From contig NZ_JAPELX010000001.1 of assembly GCF_026343335.1 (NCBI RefSeq), positions 4,836,001 through 4,900,000 of the forward strand: a stretch of DNA of 64,000 nucleotides, in the 5' to 3' direction. The notes below the pieces were generated by a model. That model did no database searches, was not told where the DNA came from, and saw nothing but the letters and a program-made list of their open reading frames with translations. A program made the position numbers and the translations under genes. Of the stretch, positions 34,262 to 42,141 are shown piece by piece; the first letter of the stretch is position 1, and every line of letters starts with the position of its first letter. Source of the stretch: Streptomyces sp. NBC_00078. Its GTDB lineage: Bacteria; Actinomycetota; Actinomycetes; Streptomycetales; Streptomycetaceae.

Positions 34262-34804
34262 TCATCGGATCCTGAACTCGTAACGCAACCGCTGTCGCAG
34301 GGCGGGCATCACCATGCGGTCGAGCTGGATCGGCCGGTCGTCGCGGTCGAGCGTGAGCCGGGTGAGGCGCAGGACGGGGTCTCCCTGCGCGGTCCGCAGT
34401 GCGTGTCGCTCATCCTCGTCGGGCATGCCGGCCGTCACGTCCTCCCGGACGAGGAAACCGGCATGGCCCAGGCTCGCCAGCAGGGTGACGGATCCGCCGG
34501 GGATCTTGGCCGTCCCGGCCAGGCCCGTACCGCGGGCGATGTCGGCGGGGTAATAGGTGTCCGTCAGTTCGTTCGGCTCGTCGTCGAGAAGGATCAGACG
34601 CCGTCGTACGACGACGGGCTCGCCCTCCGCAATCCCGAACTGCCCCGCCACCTCGGCCGGGGCGGGCACCTCTTCGGCATGGACGATGCGCTGGGTTCCA
34701 CGCCGGCCCTGTGCCGCTGCATCAGCGCTCCAGGCGTCGCCCTGCCCTTTCTCGCGCGGCGTCAGATACGGCATCGAGGTGCTGACCCACTTACTTGCAC
34801 TCAT
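34262..34804 (-). CDS. UTRA-domain ligand-binding protein (GntR partner, split)
   Basis: A 180-residue protein made mainly of a UTRA domain: GEPVVVRRRLILLDDEPNEL, TDTYYPADIARGT and C-terminal DPVLRLTRLTLDRDDRPIQL. UTRA domains bind small effectors in HutC-type GntR regulators. Here the DNA-binding part is a separate gene just upstream, overlapping by four bases (ATGA), so the two proteins are coupled and may work as a complex. Whether the split is functional or a frameshift remnant is unclear; both reading frames look intact. Confidence 0.75.
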   Translation of the reverse strand: MSASKWVSTSMPYLTPREKGQGDAWSADAAAQGRRGTQRIVHAEEVPAPAEVAGQFGIAEGEPVVVRRRLILLDDEPNELTDTYYPADIARGTGLAGTAKIPGGSVTLLASLGHAGFLVREDVTAGMPDEDERHALRTAQGDPVLRLTRLTLDRDDRPIQLDRMVMPALRQRLRYEFRIR

Positions 34805-35061
34805 GCGGGCGGTTCGGCCTCTGCGACGGGTCGCTCGGTGACGAATGAACCCAGGCCGACCTCGGCTCGGATGAGCCCTTCCGCCTTGAGGTGGGCCAGT
34901 GCCTTCTGTGCGGTCGAGACCGCGATGCCGAACTCGTTGGACAGTTCGACGACGGACGGCACGCGGGCACCCACCGGGTACTCGCCGCTGGCGATACGGG
35001 TCTCGATGGCGGAGGCGACCTGGCGCCAGACGGGTCGTGTGCGGTCAAGCTCGGGGCTCAT
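34801..35061 (-). CDS. GntR-type winged-helix DNA-binding protein (no effector domain)
   Basis: An 86-residue protein that is essentially one GntR winged helix: WRQVASAIETRIASGEYPVG, ARVPSVVELSNEFGIAVST, AQKALAHLKAEGLI and GLGSFVTERP. It ends where the UTRA protein begins. Two CGGTAGACCG operators and a half site lie 21-61 bases upstream of the start, so autoregulation is likely. The two small genes transcribed away from it (35,216 and 35,509) may be controlled too. Confidence 0.82.
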   Translation of the reverse strand: MSPELDRTRPVWRQVASAIETRIASGEYPVGARVPSVVELSNEFGIAVSTAQKALAHLKAEGLIRAEVGLGSFVTERPVAEAEPPA

Positions 35062-35081
35062 GCGGTTGACGCTAAAACTCT

Positions 35082-35122
35082 GCGGTAGACCGCGCGACCG
35101 CAGTAGACTTCGGTAGACCGCG
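35082..35122. promoter_or_regulatory. Twin palindromic operator between gntR and the divergent genes
   Basis: GCGGTAGACCGC at 35,082-35,093 and CGGTAGACCGCG at 35,111-35,122 each form a GGT..ACC palindrome; a half site CAGTAGAC lies between them. Spacing is 29 bases. GntR/HutC proteins bind GT..AC-type palindromes, so this is the likely binding site for the 34,801-35,061 product. Confidence 0.6.
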
Positions 35123-35215
35123 AATGAGCTGGTGTGTCACATAGAGGACCCCCGCGACGGGTGGAGCCGTCCGGGGGCATGGCCACCAGCTGAACCCTGA
35201 AACGGAGCCGATGAC

Positions 35216-35509
35216 GTGACCGACCTTATCCACCGTCTCCTCGCCTGGATGGGCCTCCTGCTCATCCCGCGCCGAACCGAACACGTACCGCCGTCCCCTG
35301 CCGCACCACTGGAACCGTCGCTCCACCCCCTCCCGCCCCACCGCAGCCCGTACGGCCTCCACACCCCCCTCGACGGCACCGCCACCATCGCCGTACGCCC
35401 CTACCTCACCGCCCATGAACAGCGGCAACGGCGTCGCGAACTCGCTCTCGCCACGCTGGGGTTGGACATGCCCGGCTCGTACTGGATTCACGGTGTGGAG
35501 GTCGCCTGA
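35216..35509 (+). CDS. Small uncharacterised protein
   Basis: A 97-residue protein: a hydrophobic N-terminal stretch (DLIHRLLAWMGLLLIP), a Pro-rich middle and a conserved-looking C-terminal half with RPYLTAHEQRQRRRELALATLGLDMPG. I recognise no named domain, but such proteins occur in pairs next to short GntR-type regulators in Streptomyces. The GTG start sits in CGATGACGTGACC. Its stop overlaps the next ATG (TGATG), so the two genes are coupled. Confidence 0.65.
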   Translation: MTDLIHRLLAWMGLLLIPRRTEHVPPSPAAPLEPSLHPLPPHRSPYGLHTPLDGTATIAVRPYLTAHEQRQRRRELALATLGLDMPGSYWIHGVEVA

Positions 35510-35796
35510 TGGAGTCGGAGTCACCTCGCCTGCTGCCCTGGCCCGGCCCCGAGGGCAAGCCCTGCTACCTGATCACCGACGACCTCGGCGGTCCCGTCTC
35601 CCGTCTCGCCGACGCCACCGAGTCGATCCAGCTCGGCATGGGGACCGAACTCCTCGCACACGCCCGCGACCTGCTCCCCGACACGAACATGCCGGCCGGT
35701 GAACTCCGTTTCCTCGCCGAGCGGTTGACCGAGGCTCTCCAGGACGCCCTCCGCGTCGCCGAGAGCCGCGGCCTGAGGTCGGGCCGCCTGAACTGA
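35509..35796 (+). CDS. Small uncharacterised acidic protein, coupled to upstream gene
   Basis: A 95-residue soluble protein with a central helix-rich segment (TELLAHARDLLPDT, GELRFLAERLTEALQDALRVAESRG). No domain is recognised. Translation is coupled to the upstream gene through a TGATG overlap. The hairpin at 35,818-35,854 follows its stop. Confidence 0.65.
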   Translation: MESESPRLLPWPGPEGKPCYLITDDLGGPVSRLADATESIQLGMGTELLAHARDLLPDTNMPAGELRFLAERLTEALQDALRVAESRGLRSGRLN

Positions 35797-35817
35797 CCGC
35801 CCCCGGGCGGGAAGCGC

Positions 35818-35854
35818 CGACGCCCCCACGTCCACGTAGGACATGGGGGCGTCG
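35818..35854 (+). terminator. Hairpin terminator after the 35,216-35,796 operon
   Basis: The stem CGACGCCCCCA/TGGGGGCGTCG has a 15-base apex. No T run follows, which is common for Streptomyces terminators. It also serves as a barrier to the convergent Fe-S oxidoreductase gene that ends 24 bases further. Confidence 0.6.
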
Positions 35855-35877
35855 CTGCGGCCGTAGCGGCCGTGGAA

Positions 35878-38160
35878 CTACTTCGCCGGCTCCGGCTCCG
35901 GTGCGCTCTCCGGCTCCGGCTCGCCCGCCGGGTCCGCCGGCGTCCTGACCGAGTCCAGGAGGAGCTGGGCGACGTCGACCACCTGGATGGACTCCTTCGC
36001 CTTGCCATCGTTCTTCTTGCCGTTCACGGAGTCCGTGAGCATGACGAGGCAGAACGGGCAGGCGGTGGACACGATGTCCGGGTTCAGCGAAAGGGCCTCA
36101 TCAACACGCTCGTTGTTGATGCGCTTGCCGATCCGCTCCTCCATCCACATCCGCGCGCCCCCGGCGCCACAGCAGAAGCCGCGCTCCTTGTGGCGGTGCA
36201 TCTCCTCGTTACGGAGGCCCGGGACGCTCGCGATGATCTCGCGCGGGGGCGTGTAGATCTTGTTGTGGCGGCCCAGGTAGCAGGGGTCGTGGTAGGTGAT
36301 GATGCCCTCGACCGGGGTGACCGGGACCAGCTTGCCCTCGTCCACCAGGTGCTGCAGCAGCTGGGTGTGGTGGATGACCTCGTAGTCGCCGCCGAGCTGC
36401 GGGTACTCGTTGCCGATGGTGTTCAGGCAGTGCGGGCAGGTGGCGACGATCTTCTTGGCCGACTTCGGTTTGGCGGACTCCGGGACCACCTTGCCGTCGT
36501 CGTCCAGCTCCTCGCCGAACGCCATGTTCAGCGCCATGACGTTCTCCATGCCGAGCTCCTGGAACAGGGGCTCGTTGCCCAGGCGGCGGGCGGAGTCGCC
36601 GGTGCACTTCTCGTCGCCGCCCATGATCGCGAACTTGACGCCCGCGATGTGGAGGAGTTCGGCGAAGGCCTTCGTGGTCTTCTTGGCGCGGTCCTCCAGG
36701 GAGCCCGCGCAGCCGACCCAGTACAGGTACTCGACCTCGGTGAGGTCCTCGATGTCCTGGCCCACGACGGGGACCTCGAAGTCGACCTCCTTGAGCCACT
36801 CCAGGCGCTGCTTCTTCGCCAGGCCCCAGGGGTTGCCCTTCTTCTCCAGGTTCTTGAGCATCGTGCCCGCCTCGGACGGGAACGCGGACTCGATCATCAC
36901 CTGGTAGCGGCGCATGTCGACGATGTGGTCGATGTGCTCGATGTCCACCGGGCACTGCTCGACGCAGGCGCCGCAGGTGGTGCAGGACCACAGCACGTCC
37001 GGGTCGATGACGCCGTTGTCCTCCGCGGTGCCGATCAGCGGGCGCTCGGCCTCGGCGAGCGCGGCGGCCGGCACACCGGCCAGCTGCTCCTCGGAGCCCT
37101 TCTCCTCGCCCTCCATGGTCTTGCCGCCGCCGGCCAGCAGGTACGGGGCCTTGGCGTGCGCGTTGTCGCGCAGCGACATGATCAGGAGCTTCGGGGAGAG
37201 CGGTTTGCCCGTGTTCCAGGCCGGACACTGCGACTGGCAGCGGCCGCACTCGGTGCAGGTGGAGAAGTCCAGCAGGCCCTTCCAGGAGAACTGCTCGACC
37301 TGGGAGACGCCGAAGACGTCGTCGTCACCGGGGTCGGTGAAGTCGATCGGCTTGCCGCCCGAGGTCATCGGCAGCAGGGCGCCCAGGGAGGTCTCACCGG
37401 TGGCGTTGCGCTTGAACCAGATGTTCGGGAAGGCGAGGAAGCGGTGCCAGGCCACGCCCATGTCGGTCTTCAGGGCGACCGTGATCATCCAGATGAAGGA
37501 GGTCGCGATCTTCAGGCCGGCGAAGAAGTAGGTGAGGTTCTGGAGCGTGGAGACGTCCAGGCCCTTCAGCCACGAGACCACCGGGTACGAGATGAAGAAC
37601 GAGGCCTCGTACGCGTCCACGTGGTGCTGGGCGCCCTCCAGCGCGTGCAGCATGAAGATGCAGACGCCGACGATGAGGATGACGGCCTCGACGAAGTACG
37701 CCTGGCCGAAGTTGGAACCGGCGAAGCGGGACTTGCGGCCCGGACGGTTCGGCTTGCTCAGCTGGCGGATCACGATCAGGACCGCGATGCCGAGCACCGT
37801 CATCGTGCCGATGAACTCGACGAAGACGTTGTACGGAGCCCACTCGCCGATGACCGGCAGCAGCCAGTCGGCCTGGAACAGCTGGCCGATGGCGTTGACG
37901 ATCGTCAGGAGCAGCGAGAAGAAGCCGACTGCCACGAACCAGTGCGCCACACCGACGATGCCCCAGCGGTTCATCCGGGTATGGCCGAGGAACTCCCTGG
38001 CCACGGTGACGGTGCGCTGGACCGGCTCGTCGGTACGGGTGCCCGCGGGCACGTCCTGGCCGAGCCGCATGAAGTTGTAGATCTGCACGATCGCGCGGGC
38101 GAACAGGGCCACGCCGACCACGATCAGAACCAGCGACACGATGATCGCGGCGAGTTGCAT
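35878..38160 (-). CDS. Membrane-bound iron-sulfur oxidoreductase (CCG-domain, heterodisulfide-reductase-like)
   Basis: A 760-residue protein. Residues about 1-260 hold five to six membrane helices. Two 4Fe-4S motifs follow: CTECGRCQSQCP and CTTCGACVEQCP, each of the CxxCxxC...CP type. The C-terminal part has two cysteine-rich CCG domains (CPHCLN..DPCYLGRHN and RGFCCGAGGARMW). The layout matches actinobacterial proteins such as mycobacterial Rv0338c, which also lies near dnaK. It probably moves electrons between a cytosolic donor and menaquinone; partners are unknown. ATG 38,160 has GAGGAG upstream. The tail is Glu/Pro-rich. Confidence 0.88.
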   Translation of the reverse strand: MQLAAIIVSLVLIVVGVALFARAIVQIYNFMRLGQDVPAGTRTDEPVQRTVTVAREFLGHTRMNRWGIVGVAHWFVAVGFFSLLLTIVNAIGQLFQADWLLPVIGEWAPYNVFVEFIGTMTVLGIAVLIVIRQLSKPNRPGRKSRFAGSNFGQAYFVEAVILIVGVCIFMLHALEGAQHHVDAYEASFFISYPVVSWLKGLDVSTLQNLTYFFAGLKIATSFIWMITVALKTDMGVAWHRFLAFPNIWFKRNATGETSLGALLPMTSGGKPIDFTDPGDDDVFGVSQVEQFSWKGLLDFSTCTECGRCQSQCPAWNTGKPLSPKLLIMSLRDNAHAKAPYLLAGGGKTMEGEEKGSEEQLAGVPAAALAEAERPLIGTAEDNGVIDPDVLWSCTTCGACVEQCPVDIEHIDHIVDMRRYQVMIESAFPSEAGTMLKNLEKKGNPWGLAKKQRLEWLKEVDFEVPVVGQDIEDLTEVEYLYWVGCAGSLEDRAKKTTKAFAELLHIAGVKFAIMGGDEKCTGDSARRLGNEPLFQELGMENVMALNMAFGEELDDDGKVVPESAKPKSAKKIVATCPHCLNTIGNEYPQLGGDYEVIHHTQLLQHLVDEGKLVPVTPVEGIITYHDPCYLGRHNKIYTPPREIIASVPGLRNEEMHRHKERGFCCGAGGARMWMEERIGKRINNERVDEALSLNPDIVSTACPFCLVMLTDSVNGKKNDGKAKESIQVVDVAQLLLDSVRTPADPAGEPEPESAPEPEPAK

Positions 38161-38391
38161 TTGGGGGCTCCTCGGGCCTGCGAGGGGTTTCGTTCGAGGG
38201 CGGGGCCTCGACATTACTAAGCGGTAACTTATGCGGTCCGTCTGAGACTACCCCCATCTTCCATCGCACTGTAGCCAGCCGTTTGGTGATCTGTGTCGCT
38301 GAGGGTTGCCTTAAGGGCCGGGTTCAAGGTCTCTGACGATCCGATCGTGTTATTCATGCCAAATTGGTACATTCGCGCCTAACTTAGATCC

Positions 38392-39507
38392 GTGCTCTAC
38401 GGGATCGTCGCCGCCACCACCGCCCTTCTGCTCGCCGCCGTGCTCACCGCACTGCTGCGGGTGCCTGCCCTGCGCCTCGGGGTCGTCGAGCGCAGACGGC
38501 AGCGGCAGCGGCCCCTTCCGCTGTTCGGAGGTGTGGCGGTGGTGCTCGCCACCTGCGCGGTCGCGGTGGCCGGCGACCGGGCGGGTGTCGCGCCGCTCGG
38601 ATCCGGGGTGGGCAGGCTGCTCGCCGCGGGGGCCGCGGTCTCGGCGCTCGGGCTCATCGCGGACCTGCGGCGGGTCAAGGCGCGGGTGCTCGTCGCCGGT
38701 ACCGCCGTGGCGGCGGCCTGGGTGGTGCCGTACGACGAGATCGGGGTGCCCGCCGGTCTGCTCGCCGTCTGCTGGATCGTCTTCGTCGCCGTCGGGTACA
38801 AGGCCCTCGACCATGCCGACGCGCTCGCGGGGACCGTCGGGGTCGTCACCGCCTTCGGCGTCGGCGCCTGTGCGGCGGCCGAGGTGATGGACGGGCTCGC
38901 GGTGCTGCTGAGCGTGCTGGCCGCCGCACTGACGGGGTTCCTCATGCACAACTGGCCTCCCGCGCGCGTGGGACTCGGTGCGTGCGGGTCGCTGTTCGCC
39001 GGGTTCGTGCTCGCGGCGTCGGCCGTGTTCACCCAGGCCGGTTACGGGCTGGCGTCCAGCGCGGGGGTGCTGTTCCCGCTCACCGCGGTGGCGAGCGCCG
39101 ACGTCCTTCTCGTGGTCCTGTCGCGGCGACTGGCCGGGCGGCCGTTGCTGCGGGGCGGGCCCGACCATCTCGCCCACCGGCTGCGGCGGTTGGGGCTCAC
39201 CCCGCAGGGGGCGACCGTGCTGCCCGGGATCGGGGCGTTCGCCGGGGTGCTGGTCGGGGTGCTCATGCACATCGGGTGGACCGCCGAGTCCGGGGTGTTC
39301 TGGGTGGGGGCGGGGACGCTCATCGTCGTACTCCTGCTGCTTCGGGTGCCGGTGTACGGAGTCCGCAGACCCGTCCCCGCGCAGACCGGAAGAGCCACAC
39401 AGGCCGGGAGAGTGCTGTCCACGCAGGCCGGGAGACCCGTGTCCACGCAGGCCGGGAGGCCGGTGTCCACGCAGGTCAGCGGCCACTTGCGTGTAAGGAA
39501 CGGATAA
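38392..39507 (+). CDS. WecA/MraY-like integral membrane protein, degenerate catalytic motifs
   Basis: A 371-residue protein with about ten membrane helices, resembling undecaprenyl-phosphate sugar-1-phosphate transferases. Family landmarks remain (RPLPLFGGVAV, DHLAHRLRRLGL), but the Mg-binding DD motif reads LIADLRR, and the NxxNLxDGxDGLA motif reads KALDHADALAG, losing several acidic residues. It may be a non-catalytic or altered family member. The C-terminal 30 residues are a tandem repeat (STQAGRPV). The GTG start is used. It precedes dnaK by 94 bases on the same strand. Confidence 0.72.
   Translation: MLYGIVAATTALLLAAVLTALLRVPALRLGVVERRRQRQRPLPLFGGVAVVLATCAVAVAGDRAGVAPLGSGVGRLLAAGAAVSALGLIADLRRVKARVLVAGTAVAAAWVVPYDEIGVPAGLLAVCWIVFVAVGYKALDHADALAGTVGVVTAFGVGACAAAEVMDGLAVLLSVLAAALTGFLMHNWPPARVGLGACGSLFAGFVLAASAVFTQAGYGLASSAGVLFPLTAVASADVLLVVLSRRLAGRPLLRGGPDHLAHRLRRLGLTPQGATVLPGIGAFAGVLVGVLMHIGWTAESGVFWVGAGTLIVVLLLLRVPVYGVRRPVPAQTGRATQAGRVLSTQAGRPVSTQAGRPVSTQVSGHLRVRNG
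39396..39479 (+). repeat. Tandem 24-bp repeat at the 3' end of the WecA-like gene
   Basis: Three and a half copies of a 24-base unit starting CACGCAGGCCGGGAGACC encode STQAGRPV. The unit is in frame, so copy number could vary without breaking the protein. Confidence 0.8.
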
Positions 39508-39561
39508 GAGTTGAGCCCCTGCGACTCAGGTCTGTTGACCCATCGCCGGGTGTCGTGCACA

Positions 39562-39582
39562 CTTGAGTCCGTTCCACTCAAG
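39562..39582 (+). promoter_or_regulatory. HAIR operator (HspR site) of the dnaK operon
   Basis: CTTGAGT-CCGTTCC-ACTCAAG is a perfect 7-7-7 inverted repeat matching the HAIR consensus bound by HspR. It lies 20 bases before the dnaK start, so HspR bound with DnaK would block dnaKp. Confidence 0.95.
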
Positions 39583-39601
39583 TCAGCTGGAGGAAATCAC
39601 C

Positions 39602-41449
39602 ATGGCACGTGCGGTCGGCATCGACCTGGGCACGACTAACTCCGTCGTCAGCGTTCTGGAGGGCGGCGAGCCCACCGTCATCACCAACGCCGAGGGTGCC
39701 AGGACCACGCCGTCCGTCGTCGCCTTCGCGAAGAACGGTGAGGTGCTTGTCGGCGAGGTCGCCAAGCGCCAGGCGGTCACGAACGTGGACCGGACCATCC
39801 GTTCGGTGAAGCGTCACATGGGCACGGACTGGAAGATCGAGCTTGACGGCAAGGTCTTCAACCCGCAGCAGATGTCCGCGTTCATCCTGCAGAAGCTGAA
39901 GCGCGACGCCGAGTCCTACCTGGGCGAGAAGGTGACCGACGCGGTCATCACCGTCCCGGCGTACTTCAACGACTCCGAGCGCCAGGCGACGAAGGAGGCC
40001 GGCGAGATCGCCGGCCTGAACGTCCTGCGTATCGTCAACGAGCCCACCGCGGCCGCGCTCGCGTACGGCCTCGACAAGGACGACCAGACGATCCTCGTCT
40101 TCGACCTCGGTGGCGGCACCTTCGACGTGTCGCTCCTGGAGATCGGCGACGGCGTCGTCGAGGTGAAGGCCACCAACGGCGACAACCACCTCGGTGGTGA
40201 CGACTGGGACCAGCGCGTCGTCGACTACCTGGTCAAGCAGTTCGCCGGCGGTCACGGCGTGGACCTCGGCAAGGACAAGATGGCCCTGCAGCGTCTGCGT
40301 GAGGCTGCCGAGAAGGCCAAGATCGAGCTGTCCTCGTCTACCGAGACCTCGATCAACCTGCCCTACATCACCGCGTCCGCCGAAGGCCCGCTGCACCTGG
40401 ACGAGAAGCTCACCCGGGCTCAGTTCCAGCAGCTGACGGCCGACCTGCTGGAGCGCTGCAAGACGCCGTTCCACAACGTCATCAAGGACGCCGGCATCTC
40501 CATCAACGAGATCGACCACGTCGTCCTCGTCGGTGGTTCCACCCGTATGCCCGCCGTGGCCGAGCTCGTCCGCGAGCTGACCGGCGGCAAGGACGCCAAC
40601 AAGGGCGTCAACCCGGACGAGGTCGTCGCCATCGGCGCCGCCCTGCAGGCCGGTGTCCTCAAGGGTGAGGTCAAGGACGTCCTGCTCCTCGACGTGACCC
40701 CGCTGTCGCTTGGTATCGAGACCAAGGGCGGCATCATGACGAAGCTCATCGAGCGGAACACGACGATCCCGACCAAGCGGTCCGAGATCTTCACCACCGC
40801 CGAGGACAACCAGCCCTCCGTGCAGATCCAGGTCTACCAGGGCGAGCGCGAGATCGCGGCGTACAACAAGAAGCTCGGGATGTTCGAGCTGACGGGTCTG
40901 CCGCCGGCCCCGCGTGGTGTCCCGCAGATCGAGGTCGCCTTCGACATCGACGCCAACGGCATCATGCACGTGACCGCGAAGGACCTGGGCACGGGCAAGG
41001 AGCAGAAGATGACCGTCACCGGCGGCTCCTCGCTGCCGAAGGACGAGGTCGACCGGATGCGCCAGGAGGCCGAGAAGTACGCGGAGGAGGACCACGCCCG
41101 CCGCGAGGCCGCCGAGTCCCGCAACCAGGGCGAGCAGCTCGTCTACCAGACGGAGAAGTTCCTCAAGGACAACGAGGACAAGGTCCCGGGCGAGATCAAG
41201 ACCGAGGTCGAGGCGTCCGTCGAGGAGCTGAAGGCCGCGCTCAAGGGCGAGGACACCGCCGAGATCCGCACCGCCACCGAGAAGGTCGCGGCCGTCTCGC
41301 AGAAGCTGGGCCAGGCCATGTACGCCGACGCCCAGGCCTCGCAGGCCGCGGCGGGCGGCGAGTCCGCCGGCGCCGAGGCCCCGAAGGCCGACGACGACGT
41401 CGTCGACGCCGAGATCGTCGACGAGGACCGTAAGGACGGTGCCGCGTGA
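39602..41449 (+). CDS. dnaK: Hsp70 chaperone DnaK
   Basis: A 615-residue Hsp70. N-terminal GIDLGTTNS, VFDLGGGTFDVSLL and VLVGGSTRMPAV mark the ATPase domain; the DVTPLSLGIET segment starts the substrate-binding domain. The C-terminus is Glu/Asp-rich and ends in EIVDEDRKDGAA. It refolds proteins with DnaJ and GrpE, and in Streptomyces it also acts as co-repressor with HspR. GGAGG lies 9 bases before the ATG. It overlaps grpE by four bases (GTGA). Confidence 0.98.
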   Translation: MARAVGIDLGTTNSVVSVLEGGEPTVITNAEGARTTPSVVAFAKNGEVLVGEVAKRQAVTNVDRTIRSVKRHMGTDWKIELDGKVFNPQQMSAFILQKLKRDAESYLGEKVTDAVITVPAYFNDSERQATKEAGEIAGLNVLRIVNEPTAAALAYGLDKDDQTILVFDLGGGTFDVSLLEIGDGVVEVKATNGDNHLGGDDWDQRVVDYLVKQFAGGHGVDLGKDKMALQRLREAAEKAKIELSSSTETSINLPYITASAEGPLHLDEKLTRAQFQQLTADLLERCKTPFHNVIKDAGISINEIDHVVLVGGSTRMPAVAELVRELTGGKDANKGVNPDEVVAIGAALQAGVLKGEVKDVLLLDVTPLSLGIETKGGIMTKLIERNTTIPTKRSEIFTTAEDNQPSVQIQVYQGEREIAAYNKKLGMFELTGLPPAPRGVPQIEVAFDIDANGIMHVTAKDLGTGKEQKMTVTGGSSLPKDEVDRMRQEAEKYAEEDHARREAAESRNQGEQLVYQTEKFLKDNEDKVPGEIKTEVEASVEELKAALKGEDTAEIRTATEKVAAVSQKLGQAMYADAQASQAAAGGESAGAEAPKADDDVVDAEIVDEDRKDGAA

Positions 41450-42108
41450 CGGAGGAGACCCCGGGTTTCGACGAGAAGCCTGACGTCCCCTCCGGCGCCA
41501 CCCCCGACGACGCCGAGCCGCAGGCCGCCTCCTCCTCTTCGGAGGAGGGGGCTGCCCCGGCCGGGGACGCAGCACAGATCGCCGGCCTGACGGCCCAGCT
41601 GGACCAGGTGCGCAAGGCGCTCGAAGAGCGCACCGCGGACCTCCAGCGGCTCCAGGCCGAGTTCCAGAACTACCGCCGCCGGGTCGAGCGGGACCGGATC
41701 ACGGTCAAGGAGATCGCCATCGCGAACCTCCTGACCGAGCTCCTGCCCGTGGTCGACGACATCGGCCGCGCGCGGGAACACGGCGAACTCGTCGGCGGAT
41801 TCAAGTCCGTCGCGGAGTCGCTGGAGACCGTCGCGGCGAAGATGGGACTGCAGGCGTTCGGCAAGGAGGGCGAGCCCTTCGACCCGACGATCCACGAGGC
41901 CCTCATGCACTCGTACGCGCCGGACGTCACCGAGACGACCTGCGTGGCGATCCTGCAGCCCGGGTATCGCATCGGCGAGCGCACCATCCGCCCCGCGCGG
42001 GTGGCCGTGGCCGAACCCCAGCCGGGGGCGCAGACCGTCAAGGCGGACTCCTCGGAGTCCGGCGAGGCGGCCGACGACAAGGAGAGCGGTGGCCCGGACG
42101 AGGGCTGA
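41446..42108 (+). CDS. grpE: Nucleotide exchange factor GrpE
   Basis: A 220-residue protein with an acidic disordered N-terminus (about 1-45), a long coiled coil (QLDQVRKALEERTADLQRLQ) and the C-terminal beta domain (AFGKEGEPFDPTIHEALMH, QPGYRIGERTIRPARV). It releases ADP from DnaK. The GTG start overlaps the dnaK stop, so the pair is coupled. The C-terminal tail is Ser/Glu-rich. Confidence 0.96.
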   Translation: MTEETPGFDEKPDVPSGATPDDAEPQAASSSSEEGAAPAGDAAQIAGLTAQLDQVRKALEERTADLQRLQAEFQNYRRRVERDRITVKEIAIANLLTELLPVVDDIGRAREHGELVGGFKSVAESLETVAAKMGLQAFGKEGEPFDPTIHEALMHSYAPDVTETTCVAILQPGYRIGERTIRPARVAVAEPQPGAQTVKADSSESGEAADDKESGGPDEG

Positions 42109-42141
42109 GCTTGAACCGATGAGAAAGGAGGGGCGTCGAGG

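Noticed and set aside
35097..35215. Possible riboswitch or leader hairpin upstream of 35,216
   Set aside because: A CCCCCGCGACGG...CCGTCCGGGGG hairpin is present, but no known riboswitch core is visible and palindromes are frequent in this GC-rich DNA.
35872..38220. Very long plus-strand frame of 782 codons opposite the Fe-S oxidoreductase
   Set aside because: It is the antisense of that gene; the product is rich in Val/Leu/His/Asp shadows and has no recognisable domain or start signal.
39396..39479. CRISPR-like regularly spaced repeat
   Set aside because: The 24-bp units are contiguous, in frame and without spacers; they are a coding tandem repeat.
39578..41575. 665-codon minus-strand frame opposite dnaK
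   Set aside because: Antisense shadow caused by third-position GC bias of dnaK; no independent evidence.
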